Shown piece after piece: positions 1 through 9,231 of a stretch of 64,000 nt of DNA (its first letter is position 1; every line of letters begins with the position of its first letter). Origin of the DNA: an uncultured Geobacter sp. Lineage in GTDB: Bacteria; Desulfobacterota; Desulfuromonadia; Geobacterales; CAIOGM01. The notes under the pieces are model-generated. The model was given only the letters and a program-made list of their open reading frames with translations. It made no database searches and had not been told where the DNA came from. The translations under genes were made by a program, and so were the position numbers. The stretch spans positions 1 through 64,000 of the forward strand of contig CAIUWK010000087.1 of the NCBI GenBank assembly GCA_903902855.1, read 5' to 3'.

Positions 1-3000
1 ATAGATTTTGGCGCGGTTGGAATTCCCTACGCGTTTATCCTCACCGGTGGCGGCGGTCTGCCCCCCTATTCCTGGCGGCTCACGCAGGGATTCCTTCCCA
101 GCGGACTGATTCTTGATGGCGCAACCGGCGCCATAACCGGTCTTCCGACGAAGGCTCAAAATGCAAACTTTACCATTGAGATCAGCGACAGCGACACTCC
201 GGCTCAGAAATCAGAAAAGAGTTTAACAATAGTCATTACCGACAAGCTTTATCTTTCTCCCCCAACTCTGGCGACTGGGCGTGTCGGACAAGAGTACGCG
301 GCCTCGGTACAGGAAGTTCTGGGGACGCCGCCCTACACCGGACAGGTGTCTAACGGGACCCTCCCGCCTGGCCTCAGCATGACCACAATCGCGACAGCGA
401 CCGGTTTCATCTTCAGTGGAAACCCGACCACGGCGGGCACGTATCCCTTTGATTTGGTGGTCAAAGATGCCGGGATTCCTGCTCAAACCGTGACTGGTCA
501 TTATACGATCACTGTGTACACATTCCCGGTCATTACGACCACGGAACTCAAAAACGGTTTTGGCGGCATTGCCTACAGCGACAAACTGACCGTAACCGGC
601 GGCAAGACTCCCTATAGCTATAACCTGTCGGCAGGCATTCTGCCGACAGGACTATTCCTCGATTCGGCGACCGGGGCGATTACCGGAACGCCAAACGGGA
701 CGGGCAGTACCTTCACCGTGACGGTCACCGATGCCGGCACACCGCCGGCGACTGCGGTCAAACAACTGACGCTTACGGTCATTAATTCGCAGGATATTCT
801 GAATATCATGACGACGACTCCGGCGCCGGCCAGTGTCGGTGTATTGTACAACCAATCGATAAACTATGTTGGTGGGGTCTACCCGTACACCTTCACGGTC
901 GTATCCGGAGCGCTGCCGGCGGGTCTGGTCATGGACCCGGCTACCGGGATCATGACGGGGTCACCGCAATCCCCAGGTTCAGTAACCTTCCGGGTCCGCC
1001 TCAGCGACAAGAGCGGAGCGAAAGTCGAACGGGAGTACACGATAACCGTCACCGGTGCGTTGCTCTTCACCTCGTCCGACTTGATATCGGCTACGGTTGG
1101 TTTAGAATTAATGCAAGGCTTGTCCGTGACCGGCGGCGCCAAACCGTACGCCTTTACCTTGAGCGCCGGGGTACTGCCGCCGGGGCTTACCCTCAGCACC
1201 GGCGGAGCTCTGTCGGGCATTCCGATCGCCGCAGGGTCATATCCTTTCGTTGTTGAGGTTATTGATAATGCCGGGCGGAGCACCAGTGCAGCTTTTACGA
1301 TCGTAATAGAAGCTCCACTGGTACAGACGACCGGGCAACTGGCTGATGGCATTATCGGCGTTCAGTACAACCAGGTTCTCGCAGCTTCGGGAGGGAAGGG
1401 GACTTACTTGTGGAGGCTTTTCTCCGGAAAGTTGCCCAATGGCTTGACTCTTGACAGCGGCACCGGCGAAATTGCGGGCTCCCCCTCATCCGCCACCGCA
1501 GCCCCGATTTTAACCAAGACCAGCTCAACGTTATTCTTCGATGATTTCTCCGGTGGTCTGAACAACTGGACGCTTTTCGGCAGTTCGCTCTCTCAAGTCG
1601 TGCCCTCGGCTTTCGGCAGGAGTGGTGTCTTCGATAACAACGGTGATCAGAATTCCGACAGCGGAGCCATATCGAAGAACACAGTCGACTGCAGTAACGG
1701 CTGCACCATTGAATCGAATGTCTACCTCGACTTTACCAACCTGGCGGGCTGTTGGGCCGGTGCGGGCATTGGTATGACTCCAAAGCCATATTCTAGTAAT
1801 ACTTCCGTCGGGCTTACGTTCAGTTTGGACGCTGCGGGTGATGCCTGCTCAGGCATCCCCGTTGACAAGAGAGGACATTCGTATTTGGGTGCGAGATTTG
1901 ATGCAGAGGACGGTACATTTGAAGCGCCCGTTGCTTATTCTCTCCTGGCAGACATCTATGCCAATGGGTGGCATACCCTCAAGGTCGTAATCGGCACGGA
2001 CCGTGCGGTTCAGTATTTTGTGGATAACACTCTGGTCTGGTCACCAACCAAGAAACTTAACCCGTGGCTCCTGACGGGGAGAAACCTGACGCTTGGGGAG
2101 CGCTCCTCAGGAAGCGCCGGTAAAGCCTATCATGACTGGATCAAGGTGTCGGCCGACACTACGCAGCAGGTACAGGCGCCCACTTTTGTCGTTGAGGTCA
2201 GTGACGCTGCTACTCCTGTGAGGAAGTCATATAAAGCCTACGGTTTCACGGTTTCTGAGAAAATGAAGATAGTCACAAACACCCTGCCGGACGGTAATCT
2301 GGATAATAGTTATTCCGAGTACATAGCCATTGCCGGGGGTAAACCACCCTACCTGTTCAGCTATTCAGGAATCCTACCGACGGGAATTACCCTTGATTCC
2401 GCTACCGGTATCATTTCCGGTATTCCACAGGCTGCCGGTCTGATGAATATTGACGTGACGGTTACCGATAGTACCTTGCCGGTTCCTCAGTACGTCACCG
2501 GTCATCTGAGTCTGCAGATATCCACCGCGCTTACGATAACCACTACCGCGGTTCTTCCGGTAGCCAGGAAGGACAAAGCAATGAATAAAGTCGTGATGGT
2601 GGCGAAGGGCGGTTCGTCACCCTATAGCTGGAATGTGGTAGGCGGCGCCCTGCCGACGGGTGTCACGCTCAATGCGCAGACCGGTGAACTTGCTGGGACG
2701 CCGGCTTCTGCGGGTGATTTCATTTTTGACATAAAGGTGACTGACAGCAACGGCGGCGCCGCTCTGAAGCAGTTCCTGTTCCCTGTGGCGGATACCTTGA
2801 CCGTGACCACCACCGACCCTCTGCCCACCGGCGGGGTAGGGGTACCCTATGCCATTACTCTGGTAGCCAAGAATGGTTATTTATCCTACAGATGGCGGCT
2901 CACGAACGGGACGTTACCGGACGGTCTTTTGCTGGACGGCGCAACCGGGATCATTTCCGGCACGCCGACCACACAGCAGAGCTATGCCATCACTGTCCAG

Positions 3001-6000
3001 GTCAGCGACAGTGACAGTCCGGTTCAAACTGCTGAGAAAACTCTCACTATCACTATCGGCGATACTTTGTACATAGCCACCGATCTGCCGGATGGCCGGG
3101 TGGGGCAAGTCTATACAAATCTCATCCAGGCAGGACTTGGGACTCCCCCCTTCTCGTGGCGGGTTGTGCATGGGCCGCTGCCGGCTGGGCTCACCTTAGC
3201 CTCGTTGGAGACGGCTGCAACACTCTCCGGCAAACCGACCCTGGCTGGAACCTACTTCTTCGACCTGGAGGTGACCGACTCCGGTACACCTCCGCAGCAG
3301 GCGGTCAGGGCATACGCTATACCGGTATATGATCCGTTGGTCATCACGACGTCTTCCCTAAAAAATGTGTACCGGGCAATCGCCTATACCGACACGCTTG
3401 GCGTGACGGGCGGTACCCTTCCATATCGTTATATCGTTACGGACGGCACCCTGCCGCAGGGGCTGGCTCTTAACGGCGATACCGGACAGATCAGCGGTAT
3501 CACGACACTGCCGGCCGGGTACAGTACGACCTTCACCGTGACGGTTACCGATGGGGGAAATCCGGCGGTGTCCGTGGCTAAACAACTGGCCTTGTTCGTC
3601 GTTGATGCACCGTTGCAACCGATACCTCTCAACATTACCGCGGTCACTCTCCTGCCGGCTTCGGTTGGTGTTGCCTATAGTCAGCCTGTTGCCGTTGAGG
3701 GGGGGACCCAGCCGTATACCTTCAATGAGACGCCAACAGGTGGGCTGCCCAACGGGCTAGTTCTTGTTGGTGGTACCATCCAAGGGACACCGACGACCGT
3801 GGGGGGAGCGACGTTCAGTATCGACGTCGCCGACAGCAGCACCCCCTCCGTTCATGTGAACCGGGAGTTCACCCTCGTCGTAAACCAGCCTCTCGGTTTT
3901 GACTCGATGCTTGATCTGCCTACGGCAACCATAGGGGTTGCCATGGTCACACCGCTGGTTGCGACGGGGGGAACCCAGCCCTATACCTTTACCTCGATTG
4001 GCGGAACACTCCCGAACTGGATTTCTCTCTCATCCAGTGGAACCGTCAGCGGCACGCCCGACACACCGGGACTCTTTTCTTTCACGGTACAGGTAACCGA
4101 TGCCGCCGGACGGAGTGCCGTTGCAACGTTCAGCCAGCGGGTACAGGCTCCGGTAGCAGAAACGGTCACTCGTCTCAGTGACGGCGTTGTCAATAGACCC
4201 TATAGCCGGAAGTTACTGGGGTATGGTTCCTATACTTGGGCACTCTTTTCGGGAATGCTCCCCCTGGGTATCATCCTTGACCCGGCAACAGGGACCCTGT
4301 CCGGAACTCCGATGTCCGCCACGCACCAACTTCTGGTATTCACGCAGACGGACAGTAATGGACAGAGTGCTGCTCGAACCTACAGTTTGACTATTGCTGC
4401 CCCGCTCACGATCTCGACAACAATCCTCCCCAACGGCTTCAGAACCGGACTTTACTCCGAGTCGGTACGTGCCGATGGCGGCATTGCACCATATCGGTTC
4501 AGTTACACCGGTCGGTTACCGGAGGGGCTAACCCTCGATCCTGTCAGTGGCGCTATTTCCGGTATCCCGGCCACTGCCGGTACTACCAACCTTGTGATAA
4601 CGGTGACTGACAGTTCTTCACCGGAAGCCCAGAGTTCGACACAGGCGCTGGCACTTACCGTTACCGGCCAGTTGACCATCACTACTTCGGCGGTACTTCC
4701 TCATTTCAGAGTGAACCAGGTTGTCACTCCTCTTGCGCTGATGGTGAGTGGTGGCGTTTCTCCTTTAACCTGGTCTCAGATGAGCGGTAACCTCCCTTTG
4801 GGGCTTACCCTGGATACCGGCACGGGCGTGCTCTCCGGCACACCGATCACTGCGGGAGATTACATCGTTACTCTCTCGGTGACCGACAGCGTCGGCGCCA
4901 CCCATCAGAAAGAGTTTTTCTCCCATGTCTCGGATACCCTCGTGGTATCCACTATTTCCCCGCTGCAAGGTTTTGTCGGAGTTCCTTACGCGATGACTCT
5001 GAGCAGCAGCGGCGGGTTACTCGCCAAAACCTGGCGAATCAGGAGCGGCACGCTCCCCGCCGGACTCTCGTTCAATCCTCAGACCGGCGAGATCACCGGT
5101 ACCCCGACGACACGTCAGTCCGTGACCATTACGGTGGAGGTCAGCGACGGTGACAGCCCGGTCCAGGTTGCAGTAAACGATCTTATTTTTGATGTCGTAG
5201 ATACCTTGCCTGACGGCAGGTTGAATGAAGCCTATTATCTGCTCCTGTGGGCAAATCTGAAGAGTCCTCCCTATACGTGGCAGGTTACGTCAGGTTCACT
5301 TCCGCCGGGGCTGAGTCTCACCAACTCACAGGCAACGACTACTGCGACCATCACCGGGAAACCTCTCGGCATCGGAACCTTTATATTTGAACTGACCTTA
5401 AGCGACTCCGGCACGCCACCGCAGACGGTGATCAGACGATATATCCTTCCCGTTTATGATCCGCTTGTGATTACGACTGTGTCGCTCACTAATACCGCCC
5501 GTACGGTACCGTATGCGTCCACAATAACTGCGTCCGGTGGTACGCTCCCCTACACTTATAGGATAACGGCAGGCTCTCTCCCCGTGGGACTTACCCTCGA
5601 TCCGAACACCGGCGTGATTGCCGGAACGACGAATCAGCCGGCCGGGCAGAGTTCCGTCTTCACCGTAATGGTCACCGATAGTGGCAATCCATCGGCTACA
5701 GCCCCAATGCAATTATCACTGTTTGTCGTTGATCCCTTGGTAATAACTACCGCCAATATTCCCGCTGTTTTGCTAGGCGCCCCTCTGACGTTGCAACTCC
5801 AGGCTCAGGGAGGGGTCTCACCCTACGGTGGTTGGTCAATTGCCGGCGGTTCACTCCCGCCGGGGCTCACCCTTGATCCCCTATCGGGCCTCGTTCAGGG
5901 CACGCCCACAGGATGCGGGACATTCCCTCTCACCGTATCGGTCACCGATACGACTGCATCTCCACAAACGGCAACAGCTACTTTTAACTCGCTGAATGTA

Positions 6001-6519
6001 TCCTTCATCGGTTCAGGAAGCGGCAGTGTGAACAGTTTACCCTCAGGCATCTCATTGACTACAGGTTCACCACCTGGTTGCGTCACCGGCTTCAGTTCCG
6101 GTTCAACCATTACCCTGATCCCGACAACCTCGTTGACAACTGGCCGGTATATGTCTTTTGGTGGTTGGTCGGTTCCGCCGTGCGTAGTGACCTCGGACAA
6201 TAATTGTCTCGTAACCATGCCCGGCTCCCAATCAGTAACGGTACAATTTGATGAAGTACTGCCGGTTCTCCTCCTGGGATTGTCCTCAACTTCATTCGGG
6301 CAGATTCAGGCTGCCTATGCCGCAGCACCCGCCCAGAGCATCATCCAGAGTCAGGGGGTCACTTTGATCGAAAATCTGGTGCTCGACAGGCCGATAGCCC
6401 TGACCCTTCAAGGTGGGTACGATCAAGGATTTGTTGCGAATCCGGACATGACAACGGTTGTGGGGTCAGTCGTGATCAAGAGCGGGTCCGTTACGGTCGA
6501 GAATCTTGTCATTCGTTGA
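1..6519 (+). CDS. Giant putative-Ig (He_PIG-like) repeat surface/secreted protein, 5' truncated by window start
   Basis: Frame 1 is open from base 1 (IDFGAVGIPYAFILTGGGGLPPYSWRL...), so the listed ATG at 346 is internal. Many repeats of the form GGxxPYxxxxxxGxLPxGLxLDxxTGxIxGTPxxxGxxxFxVxVTDS. C-terminal Cys-containing domain and LxGGYD...GSVTVENLVIR tail. Confidence 0.9.
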   Translation: MDFGAVGIPYAFILTGGGGLPPYSWRLTQGFLPSGLILDGATGAITGLPTKAQNANFTIEISDSDTPAQKSEKSLTIVITDKLYLSPPTLATGRVGQEYAASVQEVLGTPPYTGQVSNGTLPPGLSMTTIATATGFIFSGNPTTAGTYPFDLVVKDAGIPAQTVTGHYTITVYTFPVITTTELKNGFGGIAYSDKLTVTGGKTPYSYNLSAGILPTGLFLDSATGAITGTPNGTGSTFTVTVTDAGTPPATAVKQLTLTVINSQDILNIMTTTPAPASVGVLYNQSINYVGGVYPYTFTVVSGALPAGLVMDPATGIMTGSPQSPGSVTFRVRLSDKSGAKVEREYTITVTGALLFTSSDLISATVGLELMQGLSVTGGAKPYAFTLSAGVLPPGLTLSTGGALSGIPIAAGSYPFVVEVIDNAGRSTSAAFTIVIEAPLVQTTGQLADGIIGVQYNQVLAASGGKGTYLWRLFSGKLPNGLTLDSGTGEIAGSPSSATAAPILTKTSSTLFFDDFSGGLNNWTLFGSSLSQVVPSAFGRSGVFDNNGDQNSDSGAISKNTVDCSNGCTIESNVYLDFTNLAGCWAGAGIGMTPKPYSSNTSVGLTFSLDAAGDACSGIPVDKRGHSYLGARFDAEDGTFEAPVAYSLLADIYANGWHTLKVVIGTDRAVQYFVDNTLVWSPTKKLNPWLLTGRNLTLGERSSGSAGKAYHDWIKVSADTTQQVQAPTFVVEVSDAATPVRKSYKAYGFTVSEKMKIVTNTLPDGNLDNSYSEYIAIAGGKPPYLFSYSGILPTGITLDSATGIISGIPQAAGLMNIDVTVTDSTLPVPQYVTGHLSLQISTALTITTTAVLPVARKDKAMNKVVMVAKGGSSPYSWNVVGGALPTGVTLNAQTGELAGTPASAGDFIFDIKVTDSNGGAALKQFLFPVADTLTVTTTDPLPTGGVGVPYAITLVAKNGYLSYRWRLTNGTLPDGLLLDGATGIISGTPTTQQSYAITVQVSDSDSPVQTAEKTLTITIGDTLYIATDLPDGRVGQVYTNLIQAGLGTPPFSWRVVHGPLPAGLTLASLETAATLSGKPTLAGTYFFDLEVTDSGTPPQQAVRAYAIPVYDPLVITTSSLKNVYRAIAYTDTLGVTGGTLPYRYIVTDGTLPQGLALNGDTGQISGITTLPAGYSTTFTVTVTDGGNPAVSVAKQLALFVVDAPLQPIPLNITAVTLLPASVGVAYSQPVAVEGGTQPYTFNETPTGGLPNGLVLVGGTIQGTPTTVGGATFSIDVADSSTPSVHVNREFTLVVNQPLGFDSMLDLPTATIGVAMVTPLVATGGTQPYTFTSIGGTLPNWISLSSSGTVSGTPDTPGLFSFTVQVTDAAGRSAVATFSQRVQAPVAETVTRLSDGVVNRPYSRKLLGYGSYTWALFSGMLPLGIILDPATGTLSGTPMSATHQLLVFTQTDSNGQSAARTYSLTIAAPLTISTTILPNGFRTGLYSESVRADGGIAPYRFSYTGRLPEGLTLDPVSGAISGIPATAGTTNLVITVTDSSSPEAQSSTQALALTVTGQLTITTSAVLPHFRVNQVVTPLALMVSGGVSPLTWSQMSGNLPLGLTLDTGTGVLSGTPITAGDYIVTLSVTDSVGATHQKEFFSHVSDTLVVSTISPLQGFVGVPYAMTLSSSGGLLAKTWRIRSGTLPAGLSFNPQTGEITGTPTTRQSVTITVEVSDGDSPVQVAVNDLIFDVVDTLPDGRLNEAYYLLLWANLKSPPYTWQVTSGSLPPGLSLTNSQATTTATITGKPLGIGTFIFELTLSDSGTPPQTVIRRYILPVYDPLVITTVSLTNTARTVPYASTITASGGTLPYTYRITAGSLPVGLTLDPNTGVIAGTTNQPAGQSSVFTVMVTDSGNPSATAPMQLSLFVVDPLVITTANIPAVLLGAPLTLQLQAQGGVSPYGGWSIAGGSLPPGLTLDPLSGLVQGTPTGCGTFPLTVSVTDTTASPQTATATFNSLNVSFIGSGSGSVNSLPSGISLTTGSPPGCVTGFSSGSTITLIPTTSLTTGRYMSFGGWSVPPCVVTSDNNCLVTMPGSQSVTVQFDEVLPVLLLGLSSTSFGQIQAAYAAAPAQSIIQSQGVTLIENLVLDRPIALTLQGGYDQGFVANPDMTTVVGSVVIKSGSVTVENLVIR
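529..5465 (+). repeat. Two tandem super-repeat units of about eight Ig-like domains each
   Basis: Marker VITTTELKNGFGGIAYSD (~529), VITTSSLKNVYRAIAYTD (~3339), VITTVSLTNTARTVPYAS (~5466), with matching order of the intervening domains. Confidence 0.8.
1505..2170 (+). other. Concanavalin/LamG-like domain nested inside one Ig-like repeat
   Basis: FFDDFSGGLNNWTLFGSS...GWHTLKVVIGTDRAVQYFVDNTLVWSPT...LTLGERSSGSAGKAYHDWIKVSA has lectin-like beta-sandwich character; Ig-repeat sequence resumes after it (QAPTFVVEVSDA). Confidence 0.7.
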
Positions 6520-6553
6520 GTTTCATGGATGATGATCGTTGTCTACTTTTAAC

Positions 6554-6584
6554 CAAAGGGCAACCCGCAACGGGTTGCCCTTTG
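6554..6584. terminator. Strong hairpin downstream of the Ig-repeat gene
   Basis: AAAGGGCAACCC-GCAAC-GGGTTGCCCTTT perfect 12 bp stem (13 with the flanking C-G). T-tract after the stem is weak. Confidence 0.75.
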
Positions 6585-6842
6585 CTGTCGGCGCTGGATG
6601 TGATTGCCATGATGGAATTGATACTCACCTCACGGGAAGCGATCCGGCGACAAATCCCGTTGGGGGAAAGCTTCTCCTTTTCTTCCCAGTATCTCCACCG
6701 GGCCACGTGAGTTGACGGAATTTTCGGACCTGAGATGGGCAAAATGGGGAGCTTTGCAAGAGATATCCACCTTGCCCTTCACGCTGAAAGATGATAGTGA
6801 TGATCATCATGGACGGACTATCCCGGCAAGGAAGGTATCACC

Positions 6843-7427
6843 ATGCCTCAGGCGCAACGACAACTGGAAACGCGTTTCACCTATGGCGACTACCGGACCT
6901 GGCCCGACAGCGAACGATGGGAGTTGATTCACGGAGTGCCCTATGATATGTCGCCGGCGCCGTCGCGATCTCATCAGGCTCTTATTACGGAATTTATTTT
7001 TCAGTTCCGGTCATTTTTACAAGACAAAGTATGCCGGATCTATCCGGCCCCCTTCGACGTCCGTCTTCCCGAGGGGGACGAGGCCGACGACGACATCGAA
7101 ACCGTGGTGCAGCCTGACCTGGTTGTCGTCTGCGACCGGGACAAGCTGGACGAGAAGGGGTGCAAGGGGGCTCCGGACCTGGTCATCGAAATTCTCTCCC
7201 CCTCCACCGCTGCCAAAGACCTGCATGAAAAGTTCACGCTCTATGAACGGGCAGGGGTAAAAGAGTACTGGATCGTCCATCCCCAGGACCGGACGGTGAT
7301 GGTGTTCAAGCGGGAAGGGGAGCGGTTCGGCCGCGCCGCCATGTACGCCGGTGAGGATTCCGTAGACGTCCCCCTGCTGGGGGAACTGGTCATTGACCTG
7401 AAACAGGCATTCTCTTCCGCAGAGTAG
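6843..7427 (+). CDS. Uma2-family (DUF820) putative endonuclease
   Basis: PDLVVVCDRDKLDEKGCKGAPDLVIEILSPSTAAKDLHEKFTLYERAGVKEYWIVHP is typical of Uma2. Confidence 0.88.
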   Translation: MPQAQRQLETRFTYGDYRTWPDSERWELIHGVPYDMSPAPSRSHQALITEFIFQFRSFLQDKVCRIYPAPFDVRLPEGDEADDDIETVVQPDLVVVCDRDKLDEKGCKGAPDLVIEILSPSTAAKDLHEKFTLYERAGVKEYWIVHPQDRTVMVFKREGERFGRAAMYAGEDSVDVPLLGELVIDLKQAFSSAE

Positions 7428-7477
7428 TATGTTTCTGCCTATCACCTTAAATCAAGCCGCTGAATAAAGGAGTCACC

Positions 7478-8656
7478 ATGTTTCGCTATCTCACCGCCGG
7501 GGAATCCCACGGCCCGCAACTGACCGCCATCATCGAAGGACTCCCCTCCGGGGTGCACTTAGCCGAGGAGACGATCAATCTTGATCTGGCCCGCCGGATG
7601 GAAGGGTATGGTCGGGGTGACCGGATGAAGATCGAGAAGGATACGGTCCGGATACTCTCCGGTGTCCGCTGGGGGGAGAGCCTGGGCTCGCCGGTGACGC
7701 TGGTGGTACAGAACCGCGACTGGCCCAACTGGGAAGAGAAGATGTCGGTCCGTCCCGAATTCCGAGATGATTCCATCGCGGTGACGCGCCCCCGCCCCGG
7801 TCATGCCGACCTCTCCGGCGCCATGAAGTACCATCACCGGGATGTCCGGAATGTCCTGGAACGCTCCAGCGCCCGGGAGACGGCGGTGCGGGTGGCGGTG
7901 GGAGGGGTGGCCAAGGCATTCCTGGCGGAGTTCGGGATAGAGGTGGCAGGAGTCGTTGCCGCCATCGGCTGGATTGAGTCCCGGCGGGAAGAGCTCCCCT
8001 TTGCCGAACTTCGGCAGCGGGCCGCTGCTTCCGAACTCTCCACCTGGGACCCCGAGGCCGAGATCGAGATGAAGCGGGCCATCGACGCGGCCCAGTCCGC
8101 CGGAGATACGCTGGGGGGGATCATCGAGATCCACGTGAACAATGTCCCACCAGGTCTGGGAAGCTATGCCCAGTGGGATCGGAAGCTGGATGGCCGCCTC
8201 GCTCATGCGCTCATGAGTATTCAGGCCATCAAGGGGGTGGAGTGCGGCATCGGCTTCGATGCGGCGCGGCGGCCGGGGTCGAAGGTCCACGATGAAATCT
8301 TCCATGATCCTGAGCGGGGTCCCGACGCCTTCAGCGGTTTCTACCGCCGGACCAATAACGCCGGCGGCCTTGAGGGGGGGATGTCCAATGGTGAGGAGAT
8401 CATCGTCCGGGCCGCCATGAAACCGATTCCGACCCTGTATACGCCGCTCCGGTCGGTGGATCTGATCACAAAGGAGCCCTTCGAGGCGGCGGTGGAGCGC
8501 TCCGACACCTGCGCCGTACCGGCGGCTGCGGTGGTGGCGGAGGCGGTGGTGGCCATCGAGATCGCCGGCGCCTTTCTGGATAAATTCGGCGGGGATTCCC
8601 TGACGGAAATAAGGAAAAATTATGACGGTTATTGTGCCTGGCTGAAGGAGTTCTGA
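7478..8656 (+). CDS. aroC: Chorismate synthase
   Basis: [25 protein letters not shown]...[31 protein letters not shown]. Confidence 0.97.
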   Translation: MFRYLTAGESHGPQLTAIIEGLPSGVHLAEETINLDLARRMEGYGRGDRMKIEKDTVRILSGVRWGESLGSPVTLVVQNRDWPNWEEKMSVRPEFRDDSIAVTRPRPGHADLSGAMKYHHRDVRNVLERSSARETAVRVAVGGVAKAFLAEFGIEVAGVVAAIGWIESRREELPFAELRQRAAASELSTWDPEAEIEMKRAIDAAQSAGDTLGGIIEIHVNNVPPGLGSYAQWDRKLDGRLAHALMSIQAIKGVECGIGFDAARRPGSKVHDEIFHDPERGPDAFSGFYRRTNNAGGLEGGMSNGEEIIVRAAMKPIPTLYTPLRSVDLITKEPFEAAVERSDTCAVPAAAVVAEAVVAIEIAGAFLDKFGGDSLTEIRKNYDGYCAWLKEF

Positions 8657-9193
8657 GTGCGCAACGTCATCCTCACCGGGTTCATGGGGACCGGCAAGAG
8701 CAGTGTGGGGAGAGTCTTGGCCCGGCTCACCGGCTGGGTGTTGCTGGACCTGGACGCCATGATCGTCCGGCGGGGGGGGCGCTCTATCAACGAGCTGTTC
8801 GCCCAGGAGGGAGAGCCTTTTTTTCGCGCCCTTGAATCCGCCGAAATCGGCATGCTCAGGCAATATCATGAACCGTTCATCCTCGCCACCGGCGGCGGCG
8901 CCGTCCTCGCAGCGGAAAACCGGGTCATCTTCAGGGATTTGGGCCTGGTGGTCAATCTGACGGCCCCTCCCGAGGTAATCAGCGCCCGGTTGCGACATAG
9001 CGACGACCGTCCCTTATTGAACGACGGCGCCGCACGGGAGAAGGTGGAGCTGATGCTCCGGGAGCGGGAACCGTGCTATGAGGAGGCGGATATTCGCATT
9101 GACACCGCCGGGAAAAAGATAGAAGATGTCGCCGCTGAAATCCTGGCTTTTTTAACCAGAGGTGTAACTTCAGGTATTGAGGCTGAAGGCTGA
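8657..9193 (+). CDS. aroK: Shikimate kinase
   Basis: MRNVILTGFMGTGKSSVGRVLA P-loop; GTG start abutting the aroC stop. Confidence 0.93.
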   Translation: MRNVILTGFMGTGKSSVGRVLARLTGWVLLDLDAMIVRRGGRSINELFAQEGEPFFRALESAEIGMLRQYHEPFILATGGGAVLAAENRVIFRDLGLVVNLTAPPEVISARLRHSDDRPLLNDGAAREKVELMLREREPCYEEADIRIDTAGKKIEDVAAEILAFLTRGVTSGIEAEG

Positions 9194-9208
9194 AGGCTGA
9201 AGGTTAAA
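9181..9208. repeat. Heptamer array (GGCTGAA)3 + GGTTAAA, spanning the aroK stop
   Basis: ggctgaaggctgaaggctgaaggttaaa; the first copy carries the aroK TGA stop. Confidence 0.85.
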
Positions 9209-9231
9209 CTTTTAAAACCATTGAGGTTATT

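Noticed and set aside
6516-6710. 64-aa ORF after the Ig-repeat gene
   Set aside because: Contains the terminator hairpin and has no RBS or family resemblance.
6843-7427. Uma2 gene as evidence for a defence island or mobile element
   Set aside because: Single gene without transposase, methylase, repeats or other defence genes nearby.
7559-8998. 479-aa minus-strand ORF opposite aroC/aroK
   Set aside because: Spans antisense of two confident genes; no recognisable domain.
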